This document shows positions 1 to 6,041 of a DNA stretch of 7,192 nt, one piece after another. The stretch covers positions 1 through 7,192 of the forward strand of contig DATLBB010000024.1 of NCBI GenBank assembly GCA_035527155.1, read 5' to 3'. Below the pieces are notes generated by a model. It saw only the letters and a list, made by a program, of their open reading frames with translations, was not told the origin of the DNA and did no database searches. A program made the translations under genes and the position numbers. The DNA comes from CS2-K091 sp035527155. Its GTDB lineage: Bacteria; Planctomycetota; Phycisphaerae; Sedimentisphaerales; Anaerobacaceae. Position 1 is the first letter of the stretch; each line of letters begins with the position of its first letter.

Positions 1-11
1 CTCCCCCTCAT

Positions 12-47
12 CAAACCGGACGTGCAGTTTTCCCGCATCCGGCTTTC
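12..47 (-). ncRNA. Group II intron domain V (catalytic hairpin)
   Basis: On the minus strand the segment folds as domain V. The lower stem AGCCGGA pairs with TCCGGTT, including the G-U pair of the AGC triad. A 2-nt CG bulge follows on the 3' side. The upper stem TGCGG/CTGCA is capped by a GAAAA loop. The AGC triad and the bulge form the metal-binding active site of the ribozyme. All expected elements are present, so the catalytic core looks intact. Confidence 0.9.
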
Positions 48-59
48 CTGTAAGTTTCG

Positions 60-1433
60 TCATAGACGAAATAAGCCTAACTCCAGCAAGTATTGATAAT
101 GCGTTATTCCCTTGGGTTTGTGGTATTTACGCTGACTGCGACGATTCAAATGCGTTAATAAGCGGCTGCCAATATAGTAGTTCAGCGAACGGAACGCTTG
201 ACGAGGATAACCAAAGCGGTAGTATTGATCCCAACCCTTCAAGTATAGATTTAGGTCTTTGACCAAATCCGGGGTAGGCATAAAACATCGCTTCGGCCCT
301 GTTTTATGATGGATCACTTCACGAACTTTCTTCAAAGATTTCTTAGACGGACCGAGGTTCAGATACTTCCAATTACGACCCCTGAGATCCTTGTCAAAAC
401 GGAAAGTGAAACCTAAAAAATCCAGGTTTTCGGACTGCTTCAAATGAACAACTGAGGTTTTAGCACGGTTTATTTCTAAACCAAGCCAATCCTCAAGAGT
501 CGCCGTTATCCATTGCTCTATACGTCCACCTTGCCAGTAAGCGAAAACTACAAAGTCATCGGCATACCGAACCAATCGAGCTTTTGCCCAATGATACGGA
601 CCACCTTGACGATGAAACATCGTATCAAACCAGTGTAGATAGAGATTTGCCAGCAAAGGGGAGATAACCCCTCCTTGCGGAGTTCCCCGTGTGGTTTTGC
701 GTGGAGGTTGCCGTTTTCCTTGTTCATCCTCTTCTATGACCGGGGCTTTTAGCCAGAGCTTTATCAAGCGTAGTACGTTTCGGTCCACTATCCGCATTCG
801 CACACACGCCATTAGCTTGTCATGCGGAATGTTGTCAAAGTAGCCTTTCAAATCTGCATCATAAACCGATACCTTCCCTTCTTGAATGTGTTGACGGATT
901 TGGTCAAGGGCACCATGAGCACTGCGTTTCGGCCTGAATCCGTGAGAGCAGTCTAAAAAGTCTGCTTCAAAAATGGGTTCGATGACCAGCAATACTGCCA
1001 TTTGAACGACCCGATCCTTCAATGTGGGAATACCCAAGGGACGCTTCTTGCCGTCAGCTTTAGGAATATACACCCGTTTGACGGGGCTTGGACAGTAACA
1101 TTTCTGCTTCAACTCATCCTGAATGTTCACAAGGAATTCATCAACGCCTTGCTCTTGATCGAGAATCATTTCAGCACGTACACCATCAATCCCTGCGGCT
1201 TTTCGACGTTTACCTACCTGCTTCCATGCCGCCTTTAACACATCCATGCGGTAGACACGATCATAGAGTGCATAAAAGCGGAATGAAGGCTCATGCTTCG
1301 CCTTCTGGTATAGCTTCAGTCTCAATTGACGCACTTTATCCGGAAAGAGTTCTGGCTGGAATTTATCCTGATCCCAGAGTTCTCTATCTGGATCTCCGTA
1401 GTGTACCCAATTTGAGTCAAGCGGATGCATCAT
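60..1433 (-). CDS. ltrA: Group II intron reverse transcriptase/maturase
   Basis: The intron-encoded protein (457 aa), which binds the intron RNA, assists splicing and copies it into DNA at the target. Visible RT blocks in order: RT2 around 129-144 (KKRPLGIP), RT3 with the first catalytic Asp in YDADLKGYFD (191-200), RT4 RGTPQGGVISPLLANLY (249-265), the YADD catalytic box (290-293), and FLGF (339-342). The maturase X/GIIM domain covers about 380-440. The protein ends about 17 residues later, with no Cys pairs or HNH motif, so the DNA endonuclease domain is absent; such introns generally need another source of cDNA primer, such as the replication fork. The start at 1433 (ATGATG) has no strong ribosome binding site, and the second ATG is equally possible. 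The TGA stop lies 13 nt before domain V, as expected for a domain IV ORF. The symbol is the generic family name. Confidence 0.95.
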   Translation of the reverse strand: MMHPLDSNWVHYGDPDRELWDQDKFQPELFPDKVRQLRLKLYQKAKHEPSFRFYALYDRVYRMDVLKAAWKQVGKRRKAAGIDGVRAEMILDQEQGVDEFLVNIQDELKQKCYCPSPVKRVYIPKADGKKRPLGIPTLKDRVVQMAVLLVIEPIFEADFLDCSHGFRPKRSAHGALDQIRQHIQEGKVSVYDADLKGYFDNIPHDKLMACVRMRIVDRNVLRLIKLWLKAPVIEEDEQGKRQPPRKTTRGTPQGGVISPLLANLYLHWFDTMFHRQGGPYHWAKARLVRYADDFVVFAYWQGGRIEQWITATLEDWLGLEINRAKTSVVHLKQSENLDFLGFTFRFDKDLRGRNWKYLNLGPSKKSLKKVREVIHHKTGPKRCFMPTPDLVKDLNLYLKGWDQYYRFGYPRQAFRSLNYYIGSRLLTHLNRRSQRKYHKPKGITHYQYLLELGLFRL

Positions 1434-1856
1434 ACTTTAACCTTAGCATACTTACAGTCGTCCCCCTTCGCTCGGCAGGCATTACCCTGCTTCTTCACTA
1501 CTATGAGGACGTCCGACTCCCGAACACTGTCGTGTTTGGTGTTCGGGTCTCTCAGGTTCCTCGACTTCTCTTTCCTCACGCGCCATCTCCAGTCACCCCG
1601 GGGAGCCCATCGGCTGCATACGAACGTCTCTTGACCGATAGCGGCAGGCTTCAGCAGCTCCGGAAGCATAGCCACTCCCACGTTGTGTAACGAGGCCGAA
1701 TCGAGTTCACTTGCGTTACGGCTCGCGAGTTCGTCTAATCGGGCTTCACCTTGGGGATTACTCCTTTCTGTGCCGACTCGACTACATGTTGGACATTCAG
1801 TTAACACGTCAACTACCTTTCAAGCTAATAGAGAAGTCAGGCTTATCCTGACGCAC
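1434..1856 (-). ncRNA. Group II intron 5' ribozyme region (domains I-III)
   Basis: The 423 nt between the intron start and the maturase ORF should hold domains I to III and the start of IV. A clear hairpin at 1519-1547 (minus strand CCCGAACAC ... GTGTTCGGG) presents a loop containing ACACGA, complementary to exon bases -12 to -7, as expected for EBS2. About 35 nt further 3' in the RNA, TGAAGA (1492-1497) is complementary to exon bases -6 to -1, the proposed EBS1. A minus-strand open frame across 1430-1807 is ribozyme sequence rather than a gene. I did not assign the remaining helices. Confidence 0.75.
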
Positions 1857-1893
1857 CGAAGAACACGAAGAACCACGAAGAATAATCAATAAT
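1857..1893. repeat. Tandem TTCTTCGTG-type repeat forming the intron 5' exon
   Basis: On the minus strand this is ATTCTTCGTGG, then TTCTTCGTG, then TTCTTCG, directly followed by the intron. It is a degenerate 9-10 bp tandem repeat, equivalent to CACGAAGAA units on the plus strand. From general knowledge, similar CACGAAG-rich tracts are scattered between genes in several environmental bacterial lineages. The intron interrupts the third unit. Confidence 0.65.
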
Positions 1894-2126
1894 CATTTAC
1901 TTTGGCCCGACATGCGCGTTTGAGTCAAAAATCTACAAAAACGTATGCCACATATTCGTCATAAGTGCTTGTTGAGAAAAGAATAAAAATTTTTCGACTT
2001 TTTTCATTTTTGTTCGGCGCTACCATCGGTTTTGGTCGAAACGATGTTGTCTCGTTCCCAGCGTCATCCCGGTAAATTCCGTAAAAAATAGTCAATTTAT
2101 GGCTTAGCTATAATCAATATAAATCC
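1894..2126. other. Noncoding spacer
   Basis: AT-rich stretch with no convincing gene on either strand. It contains CTCGTTCCCAGCGTC (2052-2066), which resembles a phrase common in intergenic repeats of other bacteria, but the match is too short to name. No terminator or promoter stands out. Confidence 0.5.
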
Positions 2127-2405
2127 GGTTCAACTGCAAAAAAGTTGGTGGGCTGATAAGAAATAAACCTTGCAACTCTTTTGGATTTAACGCTTTAAGG
2201 CAACAGCATGAATGGGTATAATACCACCGCCATCGGGGAGGATAGGGCAACGCTGGGAAGCGACCCGAGCGCCCTGATGGTGGCATACAGCATAGGGCGG
2301 TATCTTCAACGGTGCCGCCCACTTATGTTATTATGCTGGTGCCCATAAAGCGATAAATCCTTTTATAATTATGTGATAATCAACCAACTTTTTTGCAGTT
2401 GAACC
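2127..2405. mobile_element. MITE-like element with perfect 23-bp terminal inverted repeats
   Basis: The left end (2127-2149) begins GGTTCAACTGC and continues through an A6 tract to AGTTGGT; the right end (2383-2405) is its exact reverse complement over 23 bp. The element is 279 bp and has no transposase gene. Each terminus has its own small dyad (CAACT ... AGTTG). The inverted symmetry continues inward imperfectly: CGCTTTA near 2191 and TAAAGCG near 2346, CAGCAT and ATGCTG just inside, and an inner pair CCACC-CATC / GATG-GTGG around 2225-2283. The whole element could therefore fold as one long imperfect hairpin. No obvious target-site duplication flanks these boundaries (AATCC left, TTTTT right), so true ends may differ slightly or the copy is old. 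A non-autonomous transposable element is the best reading; a structured RNA or regulatory hairpin is an alternative. I do not recognise the parent IS. Confidence 0.75.
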
Positions 2406-2427
2406 TTTTTTCATTTATTTCTGATGA

Positions 2428-2535
2428 TTATTTGACTGGTCGAGGCATCTTCGCGTTTACACTCTCCTGCCAATCTTTCAATTCTTTCAGTAATTCCGTT
2501 GTTTATTCTGGCTATGTTACTGAGAGGTCATGGAG
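2428..2535 (-). pseudogene. Sulfatase C-terminal remnant
   Basis: The minus-strand frame ending at a TAA at 2428-2430 encodes LKDWQESVNAKMPRP near its end. This is the typical tail of family S1 sulfatases, where a Leu-rich helix leads to W and then an 'A-x-MP-x-P' ending. About 22-24 codons are open. In the same frame upstream there are stops at 2503-2505 and 2512-2514, and before them HDLS (2521-2532), which may be a decayed form of the YDL...DP-E motif that normally precedes this tail. Intact relatives are about 450-550 aa, so nearly all of the gene is gone. It lies between the MITE-like element (22 bp from its edge) and the end of the ceramidase gene on the same strand, suggesting a deleted sulfatase gene that once followed it. 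The assignment rests on a short motif. Confidence 0.5.
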
Positions 2536-2564
2536 GAATATCTTGCGGAGCTAAAATAAAGTTT

Positions 2565-4008
2565 TTACGGAGTTATATAATCCGTGATCAACTCAGTAAG
2601 CCCCTCGATAATGGCCCGTTCGGCACAGCCCTGCTTATCCCTGGCTCTCAGTACCTGGAAGGTCTGTTCCCCGTAGGCAGCATCGTTGGGAACATAACCA
2701 GGCCCCCGGCCCTGACCCGTGCTGGTCAGCGTCACAAACATGGTTTGGGTCAGCGGGGATTCCTTTCTCAGCTGCAGTCCGATGTAAGAGAATATTTCCC
2801 CGTCACAGGCAGCGATGACCGCAGTCCCCAGACCCAGTACCGCCAGGTGGTGATCCACATCCGGTCCGTCTTCGTATTCACCCGGCATACCTTCGCGGTA
2901 ACGAGGATCGGACGAGTCATAATTGACCCTTATTCGCCCGGGGCAGCTCACTGTCTTTTGTGCCCCTTTAATGTACACATCACCGGTGGTCTTCCTGATC
3001 ATGGTCATCGCCTGGATCACCTCTTCGCCAAGGATCTGGCCTTCGCTCTCGATCAGCCTGAAGACGTTTTCCAGCGCATCCGGGGCAACCAGGTTTGACT
3101 GCACGGGAGCTTCAATGGAATCGCGTTTCGTCTCATTTTCCATGATCCTGGAACGACGTTTGCTTCTAATTGCACTAATTTGGGGTCTTATGTACATAGG
3201 ATTCTGGTCTCCCGATGCACCCTGGCTGAAAGCCACGACAATATCATCTCCGAAAAACTTTTCAACATAACGGCAGGTCGCCCCCGGGAAATCTGCGCTG
3301 AAGACGCCCTGTGAAAATGCATTGATCGGATGCATAGCATAGGCCATATAGACCGCAATGGGTTCGCCGGAGGGTCTTTCAAACTTAATGATATCCACGG
3401 TCTTGTCAGACCAGCCGTCCAGGTTTGGTGCCTGGACCCATTTCCGGGTATCCATGTCTATCGCATCACGGTTCACGTTCAGATAACATGCTCCCTTTAC
3501 ATATCCCATCTTTGCTGGCTGCAGTGCAGCCTTGGCCTTGCGAACGGCATCCATGACGATGTCTGCCGACCTGTTTCGGCTGATTAACCGCGGAACGGTC
3601 CATCCTAACGCTATGAGAGTGCGTGGTGGTAATGATGATGTTCTCAACCGGGCAATCCAGCTCATCCGAAAGCTTTTCCAGCAGATCAGCACAGCTTGCA
3701 CTGTCGATACGTCCCTCGATGGTGATCAGTGCCGCGCGTGTGTCAGTATTGTCCAGAACAATGGCACGGATGTAGGCCCGCTCATGATCGTACTTTCCGG
3801 TTGCCGGAGCCACCGGCTGGTCCGCAGGGGTTATGTCGATCTTCGCCGCTCCTACTTTTAAGGGGTATGCTTCACCGGATTGTGCCCCGCCAATGACCTG
3901 GCCCAGGAGCAGGACCATAACGGTCAGGAAACCTGTTTTTTTCATTTGAGGCAATAAAATTCTTTTGAACTTTATTTCTTTCTGATTATTCAGATATTTA
4001 TTAAACAT
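2565..4008 (-). pseudogene. Neutral/alkaline ceramidase-family hydrolase, split by a frameshift
   Basis: A secreted metal-dependent amidase of the neutral ceramidase N-terminal family (PF04734 type). Characterised members cleave the N-acyl bond of ceramides; the substrate here is unknown. Two overlapping frames make one protein: 4008 to about 3608, then about 3606 to 2565. Removing one base near 3606 turns THSHS-V-R into THSHS-V-GWTVP, giving about 480 aa. Expected zinc ligands are all visible: His in TTTHSHS (about 3610-3630), His in YAMHPIN (3330-3332), Glu in DGEIFSY and Tyr in GYVPND. GASGDQNP (3198-3221) matches the nucleophile region. The N terminus has a hydrophobic signal (FLTVMVLLLGQVIGG). 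ATG 4008 is preferred because AGGGG lies about 9 nt upstream; ATGs at 4059 and 3945 are in frame. It may be a recent pseudogene, or a sequencing error in an intact gene. Confidence 0.85.
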
Positions 4009-4102
4009 TTCGTATCGCCCCTTTTTCTGATAATAATTGAATGAACTGACATTTCCCATTTAATCGCTTAAAAAACACATTTTTCTACGTACTAAATCAG
4101 AA

Positions 4103-4131
4103 ATATTACCAAAATCACATCGAACTATCAA
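4103..4131 (-). promoter_or_regulatory. Sigma70-like promoter for the ceramidase-family gene
   Basis: On the minus strand TTGATA (4126-4131) and TAATAT (4103-4108) are separated by exactly 17 bp. Transcription would start near 4096, about 90 nt upstream of the preferred ATG at 4008. The match to the sigma70 consensus is good and the placement fits, but it has not been tested. Confidence 0.55.
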
Positions 4132-4272
4132 GAATGAAAGTGTCATTGGGGTCAGGCTTATCTTTTTGCGTTTATAAAAAGAAAAGGGATCAGGCTTTTG
4201 AAATTGGAGCGGGGCGCAAATCCGGCCGGGAAGTGCGACGGATTTATTATTTTCCCGTGTTCATTCGAGTTC

Positions 4273-4309
4273 ACCCCGTGAGATAGGTAAAGCCGTTATC
4301 TCATGGGGT
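4273..4309. repeat. 13-bp inverted repeat (hairpin)
   Basis: ACCCCGTGAGATA (4273-4285) and TATCTCATGGGGT (4297-4309) are complementary over 13 positions, with one G-T wobble and an 11-nt loop. No U-tract follows on either strand, so it is not a standard terminator. It could be the tip of a small palindromic repeat or a remnant of an element's end. Confidence 0.6.
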
Positions 4310-4311
4310 AA

Positions 4312-4348
4312 ATTCGTGGTTAATCCGCGTAATCAGCGTAATCCTCGG
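4312..4348. repeat. 9-bp tandem repeat GATTACGC(T/G)
   Basis: The minus strand reads GATTACGCT, GATTACGCG, GATTA, then ACCACGAAT. It is a short degenerate tandem repeat of the type found between genes in repeat-rich bacterial genomes. It coincides with the point where the neighbouring endonuclease fragment loses its family similarity: the last residues of that frame (EDYADYAD) are simply the translated repeat. Confidence 0.6.
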
Positions 4349-4538
4349 TTATGGTTTTTCGGCTTTTGCCGTTTCGTTTCTGGCCACTTCGTCCGGCGTA
4401 AAATTTATTGTTAATTCCGGCCGATACGAACCATTTATGCTCTCTTAGCTTATAATAGTCGTCCTGACCGACGATGGCACATTTCCCCGGTTTACAGGTA
4501 TGATCGGACCTTAAATCGCAGGGATCAGAAAGTTGCAT
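4320..4538 (-). pseudogene. AP2/HNH-type endonuclease, N-terminal fragment
   Basis: A 72-codon frame whose residues 17-63 (PGKCAIVGQDDYYKLREHKW, then FYAGRSGQKRNGKSRKTI) resemble the N-terminal beta-rich DNA-binding domain of AP2/HNH homing-endonuclease-like proteins. In that family the pattern is 'G-K-x-A-x-V-D-x-x-D-Y-x-x-L-x-x-x-K-W ... Y-A-x-R'. The family normally continues into an 'MHR' stretch and then the His-Asn-His nuclease, giving about 150-200 aa. Here similarity stops at residue 63 where the tandem repeat begins, so the catalytic part is missing and nuclease activity is not expected. No good ribosome binding site precedes the ATG at 4538. It is most likely a dead remnant of a mobile nuclease gene. 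Confidence 0.55.
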
Positions 4539-4584
4539 TGTTAGATAAATTTAGGCGGGATTTGCACACTTAGGGCTTTTTTCC

Positions 4585-4613
4585 TTGATTCGGATATCCA
4601 AAAATGCTACAAT
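4585..4613 (+). promoter_or_regulatory. Sigma70-like promoter for the beta-barrel gene
   Basis: TTGATT (4585-4590) and TACAAT (4608-4613) are separated by 17 bp. Transcription would begin around 4620, leaving a leader of about 95 nt before the ATG at 4716. Position, spacing and hexamers all fit. Confidence 0.55.
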
Positions 4614-4715
4614 ACTAATGGAAGGAACGGAGGCACTAAAAGAGAACGGAAATTCACAATTTACATTCGGGCAGGACTTTTGCGCCGAAAGAAAAAATAT
4701 GGGTGGAGATTGACG

Positions 4716-5573
4716 ATGAGAATTGAAAGAATTCCGGCAAAGACTAATATACGAACGATCTGGCTGTTTGGTTTTGCGATTATTTTAATCGGATTTGGCA
4801 GTTCAAATGTGTTTGCTCTTGACCTTATGGGGCCCCCTGCCGCCGAGTTGAAAAAAGACATGTTCAGGGGAGGGCTTGAATATTCCTTCAGTTCGATGGA
4901 TTTGGACCTGATTGAAGGCAAAGCCTTGGTATATCGTAATGGCGCGCTTCTTGTATCAGGCCCGGCGGCATCGATTAAAATCAAAGATTTTAAAGTCAAC
5001 GCACTCTATGCCACTGTTGGATATGGCATTTTTGAGAATTGCGAGGCATTTTTACGTTTGGGTGCGGCGAAAGCAACGTTCGGCGACTCGCTATGGGACC
5101 AGGGGGAAGAATTCGATAGCGATATAGACTTTGCCATCGGGTGCGGCGTCAAAGCAACATTCTATGAAGGATTCGATTGGAAGATCGGTGCAATATTCCA
5201 GATCAATCGGTCCGAGCTGGACGGAGAAATCGATTCATCGTCATGGACTATTCCTCAGCCTAACTTCGTTGAGATTAGCACCACAGAAATGCAAATCGCC
5301 ATGGGAGCAACGTATATGTATTCGAGCCGGTTATCAATTTATGGCGGCCCATTTGCGCATTTCATTAGCGGCAATTTTGACTACGATTTCAATAATATAG
5401 TCGACCAGGGTCTCGATATAGGCACATTCTCATGGGAGATCAATGAGGGTCCCACTTTCGGCGGTTACATCGGCGCCCAAATAAATATTGCCAAAAACTT
5501 CACCGGGAATATTGAATATCAGCATATTTCGAACGCGAACGTCTTTGGTGCAAATATAATGATGAAATACTAA
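4716..5573 (+). CDS. Outer-membrane beta-barrel protein (function unknown)
   Basis: A secreted 285-aa protein predicted to form a beta-barrel in the outer membrane. Residues 1-34 are a signal peptide: basic start (MRIERIPAKTNIR), hydrophobic core IWLFGFAIILIGFG, and likely cleavage after NVFA. The rest alternates polar and hydrophobic residues in strands separated by Gly/Asp/Asn turns, for example NALYATVGYGIFENCEAFLR (96-114), DFAIGCGVKATF (138-149), TEMQIAMGATYMYSSRLSIYGGPFAHF (190-216) and FGGYIGAQINIAKNFTGNIEYQH (248-270). It ends in an aromatic residue (MMKY), like the BAM recognition signal of outer-membrane proteins. The ATG at 4716 is chosen because GGAG lies about 9 nt upstream and it directly begins the signal peptide; an upstream in-frame TTG at 4680 would add 12 basic residues and is less likely. 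I do not know its cargo or role. It stands alone, with its own promoter. Confidence 0.8.
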   Translation: MRIERIPAKTNIRTIWLFGFAIILIGFGSSNVFALDLMGPPAAELKKDMFRGGLEYSFSSMDLDLIEGKALVYRNGALLVSGPAASIKIKDFKVNALYATVGYGIFENCEAFLRLGAAKATFGDSLWDQGEEFDSDIDFAIGCGVKATFYEGFDWKIGAIFQINRSELDGEIDSSSWTIPQPNFVEISTTEMQIAMGATYMYSSRLSIYGGPFAHFISGNFDYDFNNIVDQGLDIGTFSWEINEGPTFGGYIGAQINIAKNFTGNIEYQHISNANVFGANIMMKY

Positions 5574-5607
5574 TCACCGACAGAACAACTACTGACTTTT
5601 GCCGCCA

Positions 5608-5631
5608 GTTTTGATGCCGGGACATCAAAAC
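5608..5631 (+). terminator. Hairpin after the beta-barrel gene (possible terminator)
   Basis: GTTTTGATG and CATCAAAAC form a perfect 9-bp stem with a 6-nt CCGGGA loop, 34 nt after the stop codon. No U-run follows on either strand, so it is at best a weak intrinsic terminator; it might instead protect the mRNA 3' end or belong to an intergenic repeat. Confidence 0.35.
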
Positions 5632-5919
5632 CAAAACCTGCTTTCCATACCAGACCCTCCGTACATACATAAAATAGTTTTTTAATGGACCTTCTTCCTG
5701 ACATGTCACTCTTGCCGCAACCTGATATTCAACAAATAAAGCAGAAAGCTCAGGAGAGCATAATTTCTTCCATATTTGGCTTTTCAGCGTTAAAAAAAGC
5801 ACTTATTCGAGCCTCCAAAGGCACAAAAACATGTAAAAAAACATGATTTGGAGCAAAAGCTGTATAAATTGTGAAGGAGCGTCAAACGTGCAAAATAAAA
5901 AATCTCAATCCCCGAAGGC
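5632..5919. other. Intergenic region, no gene seen
   Basis: No convincing gene on either strand. A minus-strand open frame across 5500-5802 overlaps the end of the beta-barrel gene and has no ribosome binding site or recognisable motif. A small dyad ACATG/CATGT lies near 5829-5844. The right part is AT-rich and leads into the promoter at 5920. Confidence 0.5.
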
Positions 5920-5948
5920 TTGACAATATGAAAATATGAATGTATAGT
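5920..5948 (+). promoter_or_regulatory. Strong sigma70-like promoter for the secretin gene
   Basis: A perfect TTGACA -35 box (5920-5925), a 17-bp spacer and a TATAGT -10 box (5943-5948, one mismatch to consensus). Transcription should start about 5955, giving a leader of about 87 nt. This is the best promoter in the window and suggests strong basal expression. Confidence 0.7.
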
Positions 5949-5970
5949 GAAGTTTTTACCGATTCTATAC

Positions 5971-6004
5971 ATATGTCACATACAGCACCGGTTTAATGTG
6001 ATAT
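5971..6004 (+). promoter_or_regulatory. Leader hairpin upstream of the secretin gene
   Basis: ATATGTCACAT (5971-5981) pairs with ATGTGATAT (5996-6004), with one bulged base and a 14-nt loop. It lies in the proposed 5' leader, 37 nt before the ATG. It might be an operator-type dyad or an RNA structure affecting translation; no known riboswitch is recognisable. Confidence 0.4.
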
Positions 6005-6041
6005 CTGTTGGAGGCGTGACAAGAACGATAGTTACAGGTTT

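Larger units (their letters stand above)
1..1856 (-). mobile_element. Group II intron with maturase ORF (3' end cut by window edge)
   Basis: A retroelement on the minus strand that would self-splice as RNA and move by retrohoming. Its 5' boundary is set at 1856, where the minus strand reads GTGCGT, the conserved group II start. A reverse transcriptase/maturase gene lies in domain IV, and a domain V hairpin follows its stop codon at 12-47. Domain VI, the branch-point A and the 3' splice site should lie within some tens of bases left of position 1. The boundary gains support from exon pairing: the last 12 exon bases (1857-1868, minus) are TCGTGT then TCTTCG. ACACGA sits in a hairpin loop at 1530-1535 (EBS2), and TGAAGA sits at 1492-1497 (EBS1, one G-U pair). 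Having both EBS1 and EBS2 argues against class IIC; I cannot assign a finer class. The ribozyme and ORF both look intact, so activity is possible but unproven. Confidence 0.9.
4060..4319. other. Intergenic region with short repeats and hairpins
   Basis: No gene seen. Besides the promoter at 4103-4131, it holds a short direct repeat, GGGGTCAGGCTT (4148-4159) and GGGATCAGGCTT (4186-4197), 38 bp apart. It also holds a 7-bp dyad AAATCCG/CGGATTT (4218-4245) followed by an AT-rich run, which could act as a weak terminator, and a stronger hairpin at 4273-4309. The mixture looks like worn mobile-element debris. Confidence 0.5.

Noticed and set aside
60..1433. Could the reverse transcriptase belong to a retron, diversity-generating element or defence RT?
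   Set aside because: It has the maturase X domain, lies in domain IV directly before a canonical domain V, and the 5' intron boundary is visible; no template/variable repeat or msr-msd was seen.
1088..1690. 200-codon open frame on the plus strand
   Set aside because: It is antisense to the maturase gene and the ribozyme; the composition is that of a shadow frame.
1430..1807. 125-codon open frame on the minus strand upstream of the maturase
   Set aside because: It lies entirely in the intron's ribozyme region, including the EBS loops, and has no recognisable protein motif.
2104..2322. 72-codon open frame on the minus strand
   Set aside because: It runs across the left terminus of the MITE-like element and has a Cys/Pro-rich non-protein-like composition; it shows no domain.
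2499..3098. 199-codon open frame on the plus strand
   Set aside because: Antisense to the well-supported ceramidase-family coding sequence.
1836..4162. GTCAGGCTTATC occurs both at 1836-1847 (intron end) and 4151-4162
   Set aside because: Only 12 bases match, the flanks differ, and the first copy is explained by the intron's 5' end; chance similarity is likely.
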